Part shown: positions 53,421 through 64,000 of the stretch, piece by piece
How positions within the stretch are numbered: position 1 is the first letter of the stretch
Layout of the letters: each line of letters opens with the position of its first letter
Origin: Rhodosorus marinus
Lineage: Eukaryota; Rhodophyta; Stylonematophyceae; Stylonematales; Stylonemataceae
DNA length: 64,000 bases
Reading direction: 5' to 3'
Assembly (NCBI GenBank): GCA_029953675.1
Contig: JAMWBK010000013.1
Location: forward strand, 1-64,000
Translations under genes and position numbers: made by a program
The notes under the pieces: generated by a model
Databases searched by the model: none
Seen by the model: the letters and a program-made list of their open reading frames with translations, nothing else
What the model was told of the DNA's origin: nothing

Positions 53421-54991
53421 GAGCCCAGAAAGGATATCTTTGTTTCCTGTTCGAGAGAGTTCAGCTGCGGGGGGAGGTACGAAGCTGGCTGAGATCGCGA
53501 AAGGAGACGGAAATGTGGAAGAAACAGCAACCGTAGTCAACAGGATACGAGGCCAGCCCCCTGGGAGCTGCGTGAACTAAGAAGATGTGTATGAACTGGA
53601 TTGTAGAGAAGGTTAAAAGACTCTCCACGAAACCTCCACATACAGTTCTTCCCTTTGGTACAAGCGGCTAGATGAGGACTCCTTTTCCCAATCATCTCCC
53701 CCCCAAACCATAGCACGAAAATGATAGCCAACTTGACGCAGAGCGCCTACGAACTCAGGTGAAGCAAGACTGCAAAGACGCATTCAGGAAGAAGAGAAAG
53801 ACTGTGCTAGACACAGAACATGCAACAAAGACATAGTACTTGTGGACAAGGGAGTGAGAGTTCTGTTAAGCCCAATGCGATGACTTGGCAACGGAAGTTT
53901 GTGAACCATAACTTGTGGCATAACTCATGGCTTAAGTATATTACCCGAAAAGGAAATGAAAATGGACATGTCTTGATGTCAGCAGAAGCCCAACTCGGAA
54001 TTCCGGAAACTTGAGCTGAAGGAAAATTTCATGGAAGACATGAAAAGTCTGAGAAATGAGATAAAATCTTATGGAAAGAATGAGAAAACACTTGAAATAG
54101 TGCATTCATTTGATCGTGACGGAATAAAGAATTGTGATTGGTTATCCCATGTTTATGAAGTAAGTTAAGGATGTCGATTGGATGTTTGACGAGATAACTT
54201 GATGAATTGCGTGAATACTTAATGCGTGGAGACTCGCGTAATGAAGATGATTGGACTTGGATCATAATAAGTGAATGTATTGGATAAGGATCCATGAAAA
54301 GTAAGAAAAATTTCTGAAAGCGCTAGATCTTTGTTTCCTGTTTGAGACAGTTCAGCTGCAGGGGGAGATGCGAAGCGCACTGAGAGCCGCGAAAGGAGAC
54401 GGAGACATTGAGGAAATAACAACATAGTCGAAAGGATGATGAAAGGCACGAAGATGAGATCACTAGATCATAGTATGAAGAACATGGGGTTTTTGTACGC
54501 GCATTCTAGATGTAAACGTTTTCCTCAATCGACTGAAGGAGAAGCCACCGTACTACTCGACAACCAAGGTTATGAAAGTCAAGGAGTTGAAGAAATACGG
54601 TCAAGTCGAGACGAGTAAAACCACCAGTATTCGGTTAGGGGTGTTGCCCGTTTGGTTGTTTTGCGGGATCAACCCCTTTTCCTTCGATAGCGTAGTAGGC
54701 AGAGTACATTAGGGGTTCGACGATAAGGCCCAAGCACCCGACATCGGTGGACAACTTACCAGGCGGGATCGAAGAACCGTATAATTAGGCTCACCATGGT
54801 AGTTGGATGAGTGTGGAGTAGAGAGAGGGGTAATTCTGCCCTCGCAAGAGATCCATTTGTTGACATGGTCTCATCGCGCAGGTATGCGAATTTGTTGTTT
54901 TAGGGGATCTTTTGGGTGGGGTTCATGGTGGTTGGAACTAGGAGTTTCAAGGAGGGGGGAGGTCGAACCTGGGGAAAGGTCGACTGTGGAG

Positions 54992-55680
54992 ATGAGGGCT
55001 GTTCATTCGCCCCCAATTTTGTCGGGTAGGGAGAAGGAGTACCTCGCCTTCACGCATTGGAAGCTGAAGGTAGAGATTTACTTGGAGTTCATCGAACTAG
55101 GGGGAACCTGGGAGGAACCAGGCTCAATGGCTGCAAAGGGCCTCAGCGACAAGGAGAGTCGCAAGGCGAGGGCGATAATGATATCCGCCCTGACGGACGG
55201 AGCCCTTGAGCTCGCGACGGAAGGGGGTGACGCGGCTTGGGAAATGTCGATCACACTGCAGGACAGAAACCTTCAAAAGAGAACTGTGAACCTGGAGCAG
55301 CTATGGAACCAGGTCTACAGGAAGCGGGTTGGGCCTACTGAATCAGCACGAGGCCTGGTCGAATGGTACGACGAACAATTCGCGGCATTTAAGGAAGCGC
55401 AGGGTGTACCCCTGGAAGACGGCGAGAAAACAAGGATCCTGAGGGATCAACGACAGGGAGGAGCTCAGCGTCCACCTCTACACGAGTCTGAGCAACACTC
55501 CGGACTTGAAGTGGAGGGATCTGGCTACGGACATCATCAACTATGATGAGATGTCACGATCTAGCCAAATGAGTCTCGGACAGGTCGGTGTGATACAAAG
55601 GAACAGTGGGAGTTCTAGCGGGAGCCGGAAGGGGAAACAGAACAAATTTCGGAATAGGAAGATGATGGACGTGTAATAGA
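54992..55680 (+). pseudogene. Copia-type gag, frameshifted
   Basis: From ATG 54992 the frame encodes ILSGREKEYLAFTHWKLKVE and then a helical region (LEQLWNQVYRKRVG, LVEWYDEQFAAFKEA). This is like the Ty1/copia capsid segment that starts with a W-K-x-K motif. At about 55447 the frame shifts. The alternative frame continues INDREELSVHLYTSLSNTPD and a basic GSRKGKQNKF tail to 55680. A CVNC fragment near 55720 may be what is left of the zinc knuckle. No integrase or RT follows, so the element is deleted. Confidence 0.65.
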
Positions 55681-55789
55681 ACGGACTACAGAGAGTGCAG
55701 GAAGGAGAAGACCTGTGTGAATTGTAAGGGACTGTAAGAAACAGAGGAGCACTGGATCAGCAGGAGCAAAGTACAGCACAGCACTAAGG

Positions 55790-56455
55790 AGAACGACGGT
55801 TGACGCTAGTCTGTTGCGCACGCGATGCAGAAGGGGGAGGTGACACAACGGTGGCACTGGATGGGAAGAAAATAATTTTCGGGGAAGTTTACTACCTAAA
55901 ACCCTCCGAGATGAACCTTATCTCAATGCGAAAGGTGTTATCACACGGATATAGTTTAAAAGGCGTTATCAAGCGGATATAGTTTAAAAGGCGCTACCGG
56001 AGGTTAGTTTTCAATTAAGACCACACCAAGGTTTTCTGTGCAGGCATGGACGATTCAATGTACGAACTGGACTTGGGTTGTAATATCGGATAGTCACTTG
56101 TGAGCAGTCGATGTCTGTATGGCACAACTCCTCTGCGGACTCTCCGACACTACTACCCTCAAATCCAGGTCATACATCGAATTACATCGAATCGTACATG
56201 TATGCATGGAAAACCGTGTTGTCGTCTTTATTGAAAACTAACCTCTGGTCTTCTTAATCTATATCCTTGCAATAAAACCTTTCGCATTGAGATTAGGTTC
56301 ATCTCGGAGGGTTTTAGGTAGTAAACTTCCCCAAAAACTATTTTCGTCCCATCCGGTGCCGTTGCCACCGTTGCCACCTCCCCCTTCCGGAGTTCGTCGC
56401 GATAAAAGACTGTGACTCTGCCGGCAGAAGAGATCCGTTTGTTGACAAGGGGGAG
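55790..56455. mobile_element. Copia internal remnants, one piece inverted
   Basis: GEVYYLKPSEMNLISMRKVL (near 55875) resembles the pre-integrase segment of copia polyproteins. The same ~160 bp recurs in reverse at 56230-56385. A polypurine-like AAGGGGGAG at 56447-56455 directly precedes the right LTR. Confidence 0.6.
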
Positions 56456-56580
56456 TGCTGGAATTCCATATGTGACCTAGGCCCCTCAATACTAGCCTAA
56501 GGCGAATGACTTGGTGTTGGTTTAGAAAAAAGGTAACGGTGCAATGCCCCTCCGTGGATCTCTTCATAACACTTCAAATG
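56456..56580 (+). mobile_element. Copia-like LTR fragment, right
   Basis: This begins TGCTGGAATTCCATATGTGA right after the polypurine tract, as expected for a 3' LTR. It matches 53207-53400. Confidence 0.6.
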
Positions 56581-57803
56581 TGAATTACGCAACATAATTG
56601 AGTATAATGATTGAACAAATTCTCAATAGCATGCACAACTGAATTTCTGAAGAAAATAAATTGATTGATAGTTGGTCTATCGGCTCCCTTTTTTTGCTTT
56701 TTTCTGTGAATCGTATGACAAAATATAGGGGGAAAAAAACGGAGTTATTTGTTTATTTGTTTACTCTTACCATATTCTAATTGAAAACCCCAGATCTGGT
56801 ATTTTTTCATCAAGATAAAGGAACGATTCACCTTTTTGAGGACTCTCATGCTGGCCACCGTAAAAAGTCGTAGTGTGCGTACTCTCGCCAGGGAAAACAC
56901 AGGGGACGCAGGTGGAGCTGTACGTAGCCCAAGCTGGTGCTCACCACACCACGCGCGGTCAGAAAGGTGTTAAATACACGAGTGGCAGCTTTTTGTACCC
57001 CGGAGCAAGTGCGCACTATGGAGAGGGCAAGCCAGTGGAATTTGGCGTGGGTTTGGGACGGTGCTTTTGGGATAGCTGTGGGTGCTACAGTAAAGGTTGG
57101 TGAGTAGGCAATTGGACTTTGCGCTATAAATCGCGAATGGGGTTTCGCTGCAAGTCGCGAGCGCCAAGCGTTAGGCTGAGGCGTGAGATGGTCTGAATGA
57201 ATGGTCTAGTGTCATTGAAACGGTCGTTTTCGGGGCGTTGGAAGGACGGGAGAAGGATGGTTTTATGATCTCCTTTAGAGTTCGTGAGGGTAGATCAGAC
57301 GGTAGTCCTTTGACGAGGGGCTCCGGGTTGTCTTAAGTGCAAGCTGGGCGCGTAGAAACGGTGAGAGCTTGTTTAGGGTACATTTTTGTGAGAAAGCGAA
57401 GGCTGGGAGGAGGCGGGTGGGGGAGTAGAGTGCTGTGGAGGTGAAGCAGTAGCCAACTGAGTCGGTCTACGGTCCTCTAGCCTTTTGAAAAGTCCAGGGA
57501 GGGAGTTGAAAACCTTCGTTCTGTCAGGTTTTGCTTTGCGGCGATATAGAACGTGCCTTGAACTGCTTTGAAGCTATACGGTGGTGGTTTAGGGGGGGCC
57601 GAGAAGAGTTTGCTCCGCTAATTCAGTTACAGAGTGTAGCGCTGAGGATACGGAAGGGAAGAACCTAGGGTAGCCACACCCGGCTAAGAAGACCCATATC
57701 AAGGTAGGAGACAGCGTTCTAGTGCAGCTGATGCACAGGAAAGGTTCATGGTTACTACCGGACGGTAAGCGAGAAGGTGGAGAGGAAGAGCTGGGGTAGA
57801 TTG
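56581..57803. other. No recognised gene; possible retroelement trace at its right end
   Basis: About 1.2 kb with no convincing gene. At 57682-57730 a short frame reads KKTHIKVGDSVLVQL, which looks like the C-terminal integrase region of Ty3/gypsy elements. It is too short to classify. Confidence 0.4.
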
Positions 57804-60224
57804 ATGGACACACGGGAAGGCCGCAAGATGAGAACCTGGTGGTTTGTGGTCCTAGGGGTGTCCTTTTCGCTGTCTTATGGGGTTAGCGAGGCTTCGGACC
57901 CGATCATCTTGGACTGTAGAACGGAGCTGAGGGACCAGGTTGTGGCAGCTCCGGCGGGTTCTGAGCTGATTGCTCCCGCGGGAGGATGCGAGTGGGTAAT
58001 TGAGAAGACTATCACAGTGAATACGAACGATATAACCATACGAGGGGTGCATGCAAAGCTGCGGGATGGGTTGGCGAAGATGATCCTTGTCGTGAACGGG
58101 GATGGGTTCACAATGTTTGATTGCGTGCTTACTGGGAACCGAGGAACGATTTACAAGAAACAGAGACGCTCGTTGCTCAGTCTTCGCGGGAGTGGCTTCC
58201 ACATCCAACGAGGGCGGTTCATCAACTCTACGAGGGACGGCATCAGTATTGCCCAAAAGGCTTATTCTACAACTGTCATTGACGGTGGAGTCGTACGAGA
58301 CATTGTGGGAATAGGGAACGATAGAGACACGGTCTCGGTCTCCACATGGGACTCATCTGTTGCGGCCACCAAAAACATCGTTGTAGATAACGTGCGAGCT
58401 TACGGCATCAGCAACAGGGGTGCTGTAGAAGTCAGTGACGGCGTAGAGAACATCATTGTTCGAAACATTTACTCCGAGCGTAATCAGTATGGTATATCGA
58501 TTCAGGATCACAGAGATTTGGACCAGAGGATCAGGAACATCACGATCTCCAACTTGAGCGCCTCCGACGTGGTGTATGGACTTCATACTCAGACCCAACC
58601 CGAAGTACAGCACTCCGACGTGAAGGTCAAAAGGCTAAATGTTGAGCGTGCATATATTCCGTTGTCTTTAAGGAACGTCAAACGGTTACGGCTCGACAGC
58701 GTCCGTGTCACTGGATCGGTGCCCCTGGAGTCCACGGTTTATGAGCTCCTCGATATCACGGAACCCCCGCTAAACTCCTCAACAATGGGTGTCATCACAA
58801 ACTGCCATGGACTGAGGATGAAGGACGTCTACATTTCGACGGGAGCGTCAACCACTGGTGCATTGTCAATCCAGCAGTGTGAAAATGTCAAGTTGAGATC
58901 ACTCGTGCTTGGCCGCGACTTTATAACCCCCCACGCGATCGTCTTCAAGATCGACTTCGGCCTGACCGATAGTGAACTGGTTTTACAAAACTCGCGGATC
59001 TCGAGCGCTAACAGTGCTTCAAAGGTTCTCTTCGTTCCACCCACTCCACCGGTACCATCTCCAACGCCTACTCCTGTCCCATCAGGGACACCGCTGCCGA
59101 CATCAGAGACCCCTACCCCATCCACAACGCCTGCAGTAGCCGACGGAAGCGCGCCTATCGTCGTTGTCGACTGCACTAGAGGTCTCGGCCAGCAGATCAA
59201 AGACGCCGCTCCATACTCCAAGCTCGTGCCGCCTGGTCCGGAATGTACCTTTGTGGTGAAGGGGGTGACTATTAAGAAGCCTGTTACCCTCTCTGGGATC
59301 AATATCCGGCAACATGATGCGGGCAGATCGCCATTAATAGTGAAATCTGAGGATGTGGTCATTGAAAACTGCAGCTTTGAAGGAGTTCGAAGACCTGATG
59401 ACGAGGAGGGTGGCCCTCTTCTGCTTATCCATCGCGGACTTGTCTCTGTTGAGAGCTGCAGCTTTATAATGTCGGCTGATGTGGGTGTGAAGGTTGTTCC
59501 GGGGGATGCGGAGATCCACGGGGTGATACTAAGGGGAATAACGGGCGAGAGTAACCGTAACGGTCTGATCACGGTTCAGGCTAATGAAAGCGCCAAGACT
59601 GGTGTCAAGCACGTAATTGTAGAGAATATCATTGCGAATCATGGCACGATGAACCAGCAGCACGCACTGAGAATTGAGAATGGGGTAGTGAACGCTTTCG
59701 TGGACGGGATTTTCGCCCGTGGCTGCGTCAATGCGGTCTCTGTTGGACATAGTGGAATAGTCGACACACCAAATCGAATAGCGCTGGTCAACGTGGAGGT
59801 TGTCGACGTCGACACGGGTGTTCTCGTTGATGGCGAGGTCCTCTGGAGGACTGAGATTTCGGTTGAGTCTCTTGATGTCCGCTCCAGCCGCCGAGCGATC
59901 TACATGAGATATGTTGAAGCCCCTGCCATATACAGGGTGAAAGTCTACGACTCCGTGTCTAAGTACTCTGGACAATTTCAGTTCGTCAAGTGTGACTATT
60001 TAATCGCCCGGACGATCACCTTGTACGGAAACAGTGGCAGTGACTCCGCCTTTACTGTGGAGAGCTCACGGACTGTCAGTATCATCTATGCAAGTCTTAG
60101 TCCAGGAACGAGTTACCTATACGGGGTCACCTTTTTCGACAACGTAGAGAACCTTGTCCGCGGGCTGCTTCTGAGCACAAACAACTTTGCCGCTGCTACT
60201 AACGGTGCTCTTAGAGTGCTTTAG
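57804..60224 (+). CDS. Secreted protein with two right-handed beta-helix domains
   Basis: This single exon encodes 806 residues from ATG 57804. A second ATG at 57828 is directly before the signal peptide (MRTWWFVVLGVSFSLSYGVS) and is equally possible. Domain 1 (about 30-410) and domain 2 (about 448-806) are parallel beta-helix sequences of the pectin-lyase-like type, with many short strands ending in N, G or D. A Pro/Thr/Ser linker (VPPTPPVPSPTPTPV...) separates them. Each domain opens with the same pattern: DC(R/T), a Q, SxL, then C followed by ITI/VTL and a G, so the gene arose by internal duplication. I see no catalytic signature of a named lyase, epimerase or polygalacturonase. Binding or remodelling of cell-wall polysaccharide is a plausible but unproven role. 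The gene ends 700 bp before a family G element. Confidence 0.8.
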   Translation: MDTREGRKMRTWWFVVLGVSFSLSYGVSEASDPIILDCRTELRDQVVAAPAGSELIAPAGGCEWVIEKTITVNTNDITIRGVHAKLRDGLAKMILVVNGDGFTMFDCVLTGNRGTIYKKQRRSLLSLRGSGFHIQRGRFINSTRDGISIAQKAYSTTVIDGGVVRDIVGIGNDRDTVSVSTWDSSVAATKNIVVDNVRAYGISNRGAVEVSDGVENIIVRNIYSERNQYGISIQDHRDLDQRIRNITISNLSASDVVYGLHTQTQPEVQHSDVKVKRLNVERAYIPLSLRNVKRLRLDSVRVTGSVPLESTVYELLDITEPPLNSSTMGVITNCHGLRMKDVYISTGASTTGALSIQQCENVKLRSLVLGRDFITPHAIVFKIDFGLTDSELVLQNSRISSANSASKVLFVPPTPPVPSPTPTPVPSGTPLPTSETPTPSTTPAVADGSAPIVVVDCTRGLGQQIKDAAPYSKLVPPGPECTFVVKGVTIKKPVTLSGINIRQHDAGRSPLIVKSEDVVIENCSFEGVRRPDDEEGGPLLLIHRGLVSVESCSFIMSADVGVKVVPGDAEIHGVILRGITGESNRNGLITVQANESAKTGVKHVIVENIIANHGTMNQQHALRIENGVVNAFVDGIFARGCVNAVSVGHSGIVDTPNRIALVNVEVVDVDTGVLVDGEVLWRTEISVESLDVRSSRRAIYMRYVEAPAIYRVKVYDSVSKYSGQFQFVKCDYLIARTITLYGNSGSDSAFTVESSRTVSIIYASLSPGTSYLYGVTFFDNVENLVRGLLLSTNNFAAATNGALRVL

Positions 60225-60904
60225 GCTTGCTTTGTTCTACTGTCTATGACCATTCTTTCACCACACCACTAAAAAGGGACAAAATCAAAGAAACTCCTCC
60301 GAGACCTCGCATTCTCAAAGTGATGACTTCTCTGGGGCGTCGACATATGGATTCGATCATTCAGTGTTGTGCGCTCATCCATTTTCCCCGACTTTTTCCC
60401 TTGGTTTGTCCCTCAAAAGAACAAAACAGAGAACAGCAATGAATGAACGAACGAATGTGTTGCGCGCTTATCCTTTCCACTCGGAAATTCGGTCCGTCTT
60501 TACTTCAAACTAACAAACAGCCAAGCCTGCTGGACAGGGTTTTATAGCTGTTTGGCTCCTACTTGTGGAGGAACATTCAATAGGTAAAATCCATGAAATC
60601 AGTACTAGTAAACCTCTGTTCTTGACCTGGTCAATCGTTCAAGGCGTTTTGCTCGACTTAGTAGACCGTTCACAGCTTCTTTTGTTTCCTTCCGACCGTT
60701 CACGACCTCTTTTGGTCCCTTCTAGGGCTGTCGTTTCTCGTTTCCTATTCAGGACTCCTCCTGAATAGGAAACGTTCTTCCCTTCCCACGTCTTGGTGAG
60801 TGGGATGTTGGAAATACAAGGCCTATGAGTCTCGTCTGTATCTCTTACCCGCACCTCTAATGGTACTGAACGCACTTTGCCGACTTCTTGAAGCAACATA
60901 TATA
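60225..60904. other. Intergenic, with a strong hairpin
   Basis: No gene recognised. A GAATGAATGAACGAACGAAT run (60434-60456) resembles a family A tail in reverse. Confidence 0.45.
60739..60774. other. Perfect 16-bp hairpin, 4-nt loop
   Basis: CGTTTCCTATTCAGGA at 60739-60754, loop CTCC, then its exact complement at 60759-60774. Confidence 0.85.
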
Positions 60905-61149
60905 CATAGTGAACGGGTTTTGGCTTACGTTAGGTTCGGGTTTTGAGTCGTATGCGGCCACGATTGTGCTCTTGTGGGAGGCGCTTCCTTTGGCTGCCCT
61001 TCCCCCCGCTGTTTCGCGTTGTGTGGTTTGCGCCTGGGGCTTTCTCTCTTCGTGTTGGGGGTTCGTTGTGCGGCCTTTGTCTTTTCGGGTTGGGCCGGGT
61101 TGGTTTTTGGCCGGGATTCGGGGAAGTTTCCTCACCACACTCTCTCGTG

Positions 61150-62430
61150 ATGGTTGGGGTCTCCCCGAGCCCCGCTCCCTTGGGCGGGGAGCCTCACAGT
61201 AAGGAGGTGTTGACAGCAGGCGGACCGCGAGTTTGCCTGAGCTCAGGCCCTTTCTCGACGGTGGTGGATCTGCAGGGCGTGTCCGACAAGCAAGTGCGTG
61301 CCCTTTTGTCGGCAGTGACCAGCTTGGTCACCGCCGCCGGGGATAAGGGAGTCCTACCGCAGCTCACCCAGCGTCTCTGTGCGCTGGAATCGGGGCTGAC
61401 GGCGGATGCAAATTTGACGGTGGACAACGTGGCCGCGGTGGCCGCCAGACCTCAAGGCAGTCAAAATCAGGGGGTCAGTCAATATGTACCTGTCCCGGGA
61501 CAGGCGAGGGCTGCCGAATCCCCTCGGGACAGTGCGGATTTTGAGCGTGGAAAGGGGGTTCCCAACAAGCACCTGTGTTCGGGGCCTGGTGGTGACCGAG
61601 ATGGTCAACCCACGGGCACCGTCTTGGACGTGTGTGAAGATGTCTACCCTACCTTGCGCGGCACTACGGCAGCGCGCACAGCTGCAAAGGTCCGATTTTT
61701 ACCACCGAGTGAGGAGAATTAGGGAAACTCGGCAACACGTTTGCAATTTCTTTGGGTGGTAATGTGCGCCCGAAGCCCACACTGGGGCAGGTCCCGTCAA
61801 CGCTGGATTTTAGGCATACCTTTGCGAAATCACTGGGCTGAGGATTTCCTTTTCGCAAACTACGAGGGACACGGTGTTCTGTTCGTTGTGACATCGACTG
61901 CAGCCGCGTATATTCAGGCGCTGCTTCCTAAGCCAACAGACCAGTGGCCAGTAAGCGCCCGCTAGGTGCGCGAGACCCTCCAGGTGGTTCTCCTTTTCAT
62001 CCTTTGACCGTTTCTCCGGGCATTTCCTGGCACCGGGACAGATTGCCGGACTTTCTGAGAGGGAGAGCAGCGTGAAGGCGGCGGCCATCCATTGGTTCCG
62101 CATTCAACGCATTGAGAGGCTCCTGTTGGCGCGATTTCGTTAGCCATCTTCGTGAAGCAGTGTCGACTTTCTTTGATCGAGAGCGACGGTTGGTACTGCA
62201 GTCACGCTACGAAGGGGATTTACCGCGCATGGACGAGCTTGAGGGTTCAAGCGCCACCACTACTCCGTGGAGGGAGGCAATGAACGGAATGTCGGTGGAG
62301 GATACTCCAACGACCCTCCTGGACGCCTCGGGCACACTCAGGCGCGCCTCGGCAGTGGAAGAGCCAATACCTTAGTGCGACTACCAGGCAAGCGAGTAAG
62401 GACCGACTCCCCAGGGTCTAAGGGGGAGTT
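61150..62430 (+). pseudogene. Copy G2 ORF1, several frameshifts
   Basis: The ATG at 61150 begins MVGVSPSPAPLGG. The helical region VRALLSAVTSLVTAAGDKGV matches B and C, and the frame is open to 61722. Pieces of the core then appear in other frames (DFLFANYEGHGVLFVVTSTA near 61845; ERRLVLQSRYEGDLPRMDEL near 62185). The frame is also open upstream of the ATG to about 60943. Confidence 0.75.
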
Positions 62431-62440
62431 CCGCTGGTAC

Positions 62441-62458
62441 GGCTGCGATGTCGCAGCC
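62441..62458 (+). other. Intercistronic hairpin before ORF2 (copy G2)
   Basis: The same GGCTGCGA/TCGCAGCC stem as in B and C is present with centre TG. Here the usual ORF2 ATG has become CTG, while an ATG exists inside the hairpin (62448). Confidence 0.75.
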
Positions 62459-64000
62459 CCTGGACCTAAAGGGTCACGTTGAGCAGGTGGGAGGGGACTA
62501 GGGTGTTTGGAGAACGCAGTTTCGGAGTTGGCTTCAGAGGTGGCTTTCTTCGTTTGGGGGCTCACTTCCTCTGAGAGGCCGGATTCCACCGGTAGTACTG
62601 CCTCGCAGGGAGCTGATACAGGATGGGTGTATTTTGGACTTCATATCTGCGGGTTTGGCCCGCAATCTGCGGCATGTGGTTATGTGGAAATTCTTGGGGA
62701 TAATGCCGTGTTTGATCCTGGCCCCAGCTCGCACATCAGTGCGAAGCTGACATGTCCCGGACCGGCTCGAAATGTTCCTGCGAGGGGAATTTGAGGTGTT
62801 GCAAAGTGTGTATATGACGTCGCTCGAGGCCTCGCGGCGCACGGTCCAGTCCACGGGTGCCTCGCACGTGACGGCTCTGGTACAAAAGTTGGTAGAGGTT
62901 GGCGATTTGAGTCGAGCGACCCGGCTTTTGGAGGGACAGGCGCCTGTCCTCTCCTATGATGATCGGCTTGCGGACCCGGTATTCGCCTTACTTCCGTCGT
63001 CCGATGTGGAGTTCCAGCCAAATTTTGCGGCCCTTCTCGACCGATCAGAGTTGGCCCGCCTCCGCATAGATGTGCCGCTTCGCCAGTCCGATTTGGAGGA
63101 ACTTCTCCGTACCTCCCGCCGAGGACGTTCCCCTGGGCCTTCAGGCCTTCGTACGGAATTATTTCAGGCTTTGAGCGAGAGGGGCCGACGTACATTGGTG
63201 AAGATTCTGAATGAGTTTTTAGTTAGTTTTGCAGTGAACTGTACGCATGTCCACACCGTGGGCACACTTACAGCGGGCGCAGCTTTGTTTGATTGCGAAA
63301 GCCGATCACTCGCCTGAACATCCCGTCTCCGGGGCATCGGAATGATTGAGAGCACTCGGAAGTTAGCCGGGAGGTGGGCTATGACCGCGACTACGCCAGC
63401 GTGTTACAGCTTTTTTGGCTCCTCATCAAATGGGAGTAGGGTCTTTCTAGGGAGATACGAACTGATTACCCATGCGATCGAGCTCGTGCGGGCCCCTAAG
63501 CCGACCTGGCTTAGTGGCATCTTGGTTATTGATTTCCGGAACGCTTTCAACAGCGTATCCCGGACGCACGCACTGGAGGTGGTTCGAAGGGTTTTTCCTG
63601 AGACTTTGCCTTTTTTAGCTGGGATCAACGGGGGAACAGGCCTCCCTACATGTCAGAGGGGATTGAAGTTTCTGAAGCATACATAGGGGTACAAAAAGGG
63701 GACCCTTGTGGGCCGGTCCTTCACGCCTGTGCCTTGCAGCTCGCTTTGTTGCAAGTCGCGACCGAGATGGAGGACCTACGCATCTGTGCATATCATGACG
63801 ATGTGACGTTGATGGGTAGTCCTACGGACTTAGATCGGGGGTTGACCGGGATCCAAGCCCTAGCAAGTGAGGTGGGGTCGATAGTCAAACCGGAGAAAAC
63901 AACGCTTTCGCCCAGAGAAGCCCCTCCGGGCAGTCTCCCCGACGCTCTGAGGCATGTTTGCCAACTGAGGGTCTGATGCATCATTGTATAGGGTTGGGGA
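62448..64000 (+). pseudogene. Copy G2 ORF2: N-terminal region and RT, broken
   Basis: Pieces in order are LDLKGHVEQVGGD, then MFLRGEFEVLQSVYMTSL (62772 on), SDLEELLRTSRRGRSPGPSG, VIDFRNAFNSVSRTHALEV (motif A, near 63525), GVQKGDPCGPVLHACALQL (motif B) and AYHDDVTLMG (motif C, near 63785). At least four frame breaks occur. The thumb, knuckle and RLE lie beyond the window. Confidence 0.78.

Larger units (their letters stand above)
60905..64000 (+). mobile_element. Family G non-LTR element, 5' part (copy G2), continues past window
   Basis: This has a 5' region with the GGGAGGCGCTTCCT block, ORF1, the intercistronic hairpin and ORF2 as far as the RT. It is homologous to G1 where they overlap. 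Both ORFs are broken. Confidence 0.85.

Overview
The window looks like nuclear DNA of a eukaryote with few introns, most likely an alga; a florideophyte red alga of the Chondrus type is my best guess. The reasons are the large single-exon genes, one clear GT-AG intron, HYR/LNR/RTX extracellular proteins, copia debris and several families of non-LTR retrotransposon. This is inference from gene content and style, not a database match. Nothing supports a bacterial chromosome or plasmid.

Most of the sequence is retrotransposon. I distinguish families A, B, C, F and G by their ORFs and 3' tails. All have a reverse transcriptase ORF2 with an R2-like C-terminus: a CX2C-Xn-HX4C zinc knuckle, an RRH(T/D) motif and a restriction-like endonuclease (RLE) with a (P/A)D..D...K..(R/K)Y signature. 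Where the 5' half survives there is also an ORF1 with a conserved core and an MVG(I/V)SP-type start in A, B, C and G. From about 1.7 to 21 kb the elements lie mostly head to tail on the minus strand, new copies abutting the 3' tails of others: B0, B1, B2, C1, C', C'', F2, F1, C4. Almost every copy has stops or frameshifts.

Ordinary-looking genes sit between the repeats. They are a small secreted tandem-repeat protein (23.0-23.6 kb, +), a 2,160-residue extracellular protein with LNR, HYR and anchor-A-like regions (26.5-33.0 kb, -), an RTX calcium-binding-repeat protein with one 87-nt intron (49.4-51.1 kb, -) and a secreted protein with two beta-helix domains (57.8-60.2 kb, +). All four have a predicted signal peptide, so the gene islands are rich in secreted products.

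Other regions: 20.99-21.86, 22.2-23.0, 33.4-35.8, 36.5-37.1, 48.6-49.4, 51.5-52.5 and 56.6-57.8 kb hold no gene I can support. Some contain hairpins or short tandem duplications. 35.9-41.8 kb holds family A copies, two of them fused in inverted orientation. 42.0-48.6 kb is a mosaic of C, G, A-like and B pieces ending in a long C copy. 52.5-56.6 kb holds A-like fragments and a broken copia element. 60.9 kb to the end is the 5' half of a family G element that runs out of the window.

The most interesting system is the set of bicistronic RLE elements. They have short tandem-repeat tails, insert at one another's tails, and (B, C, G) carry a conserved hairpin just before the ORF2 start.
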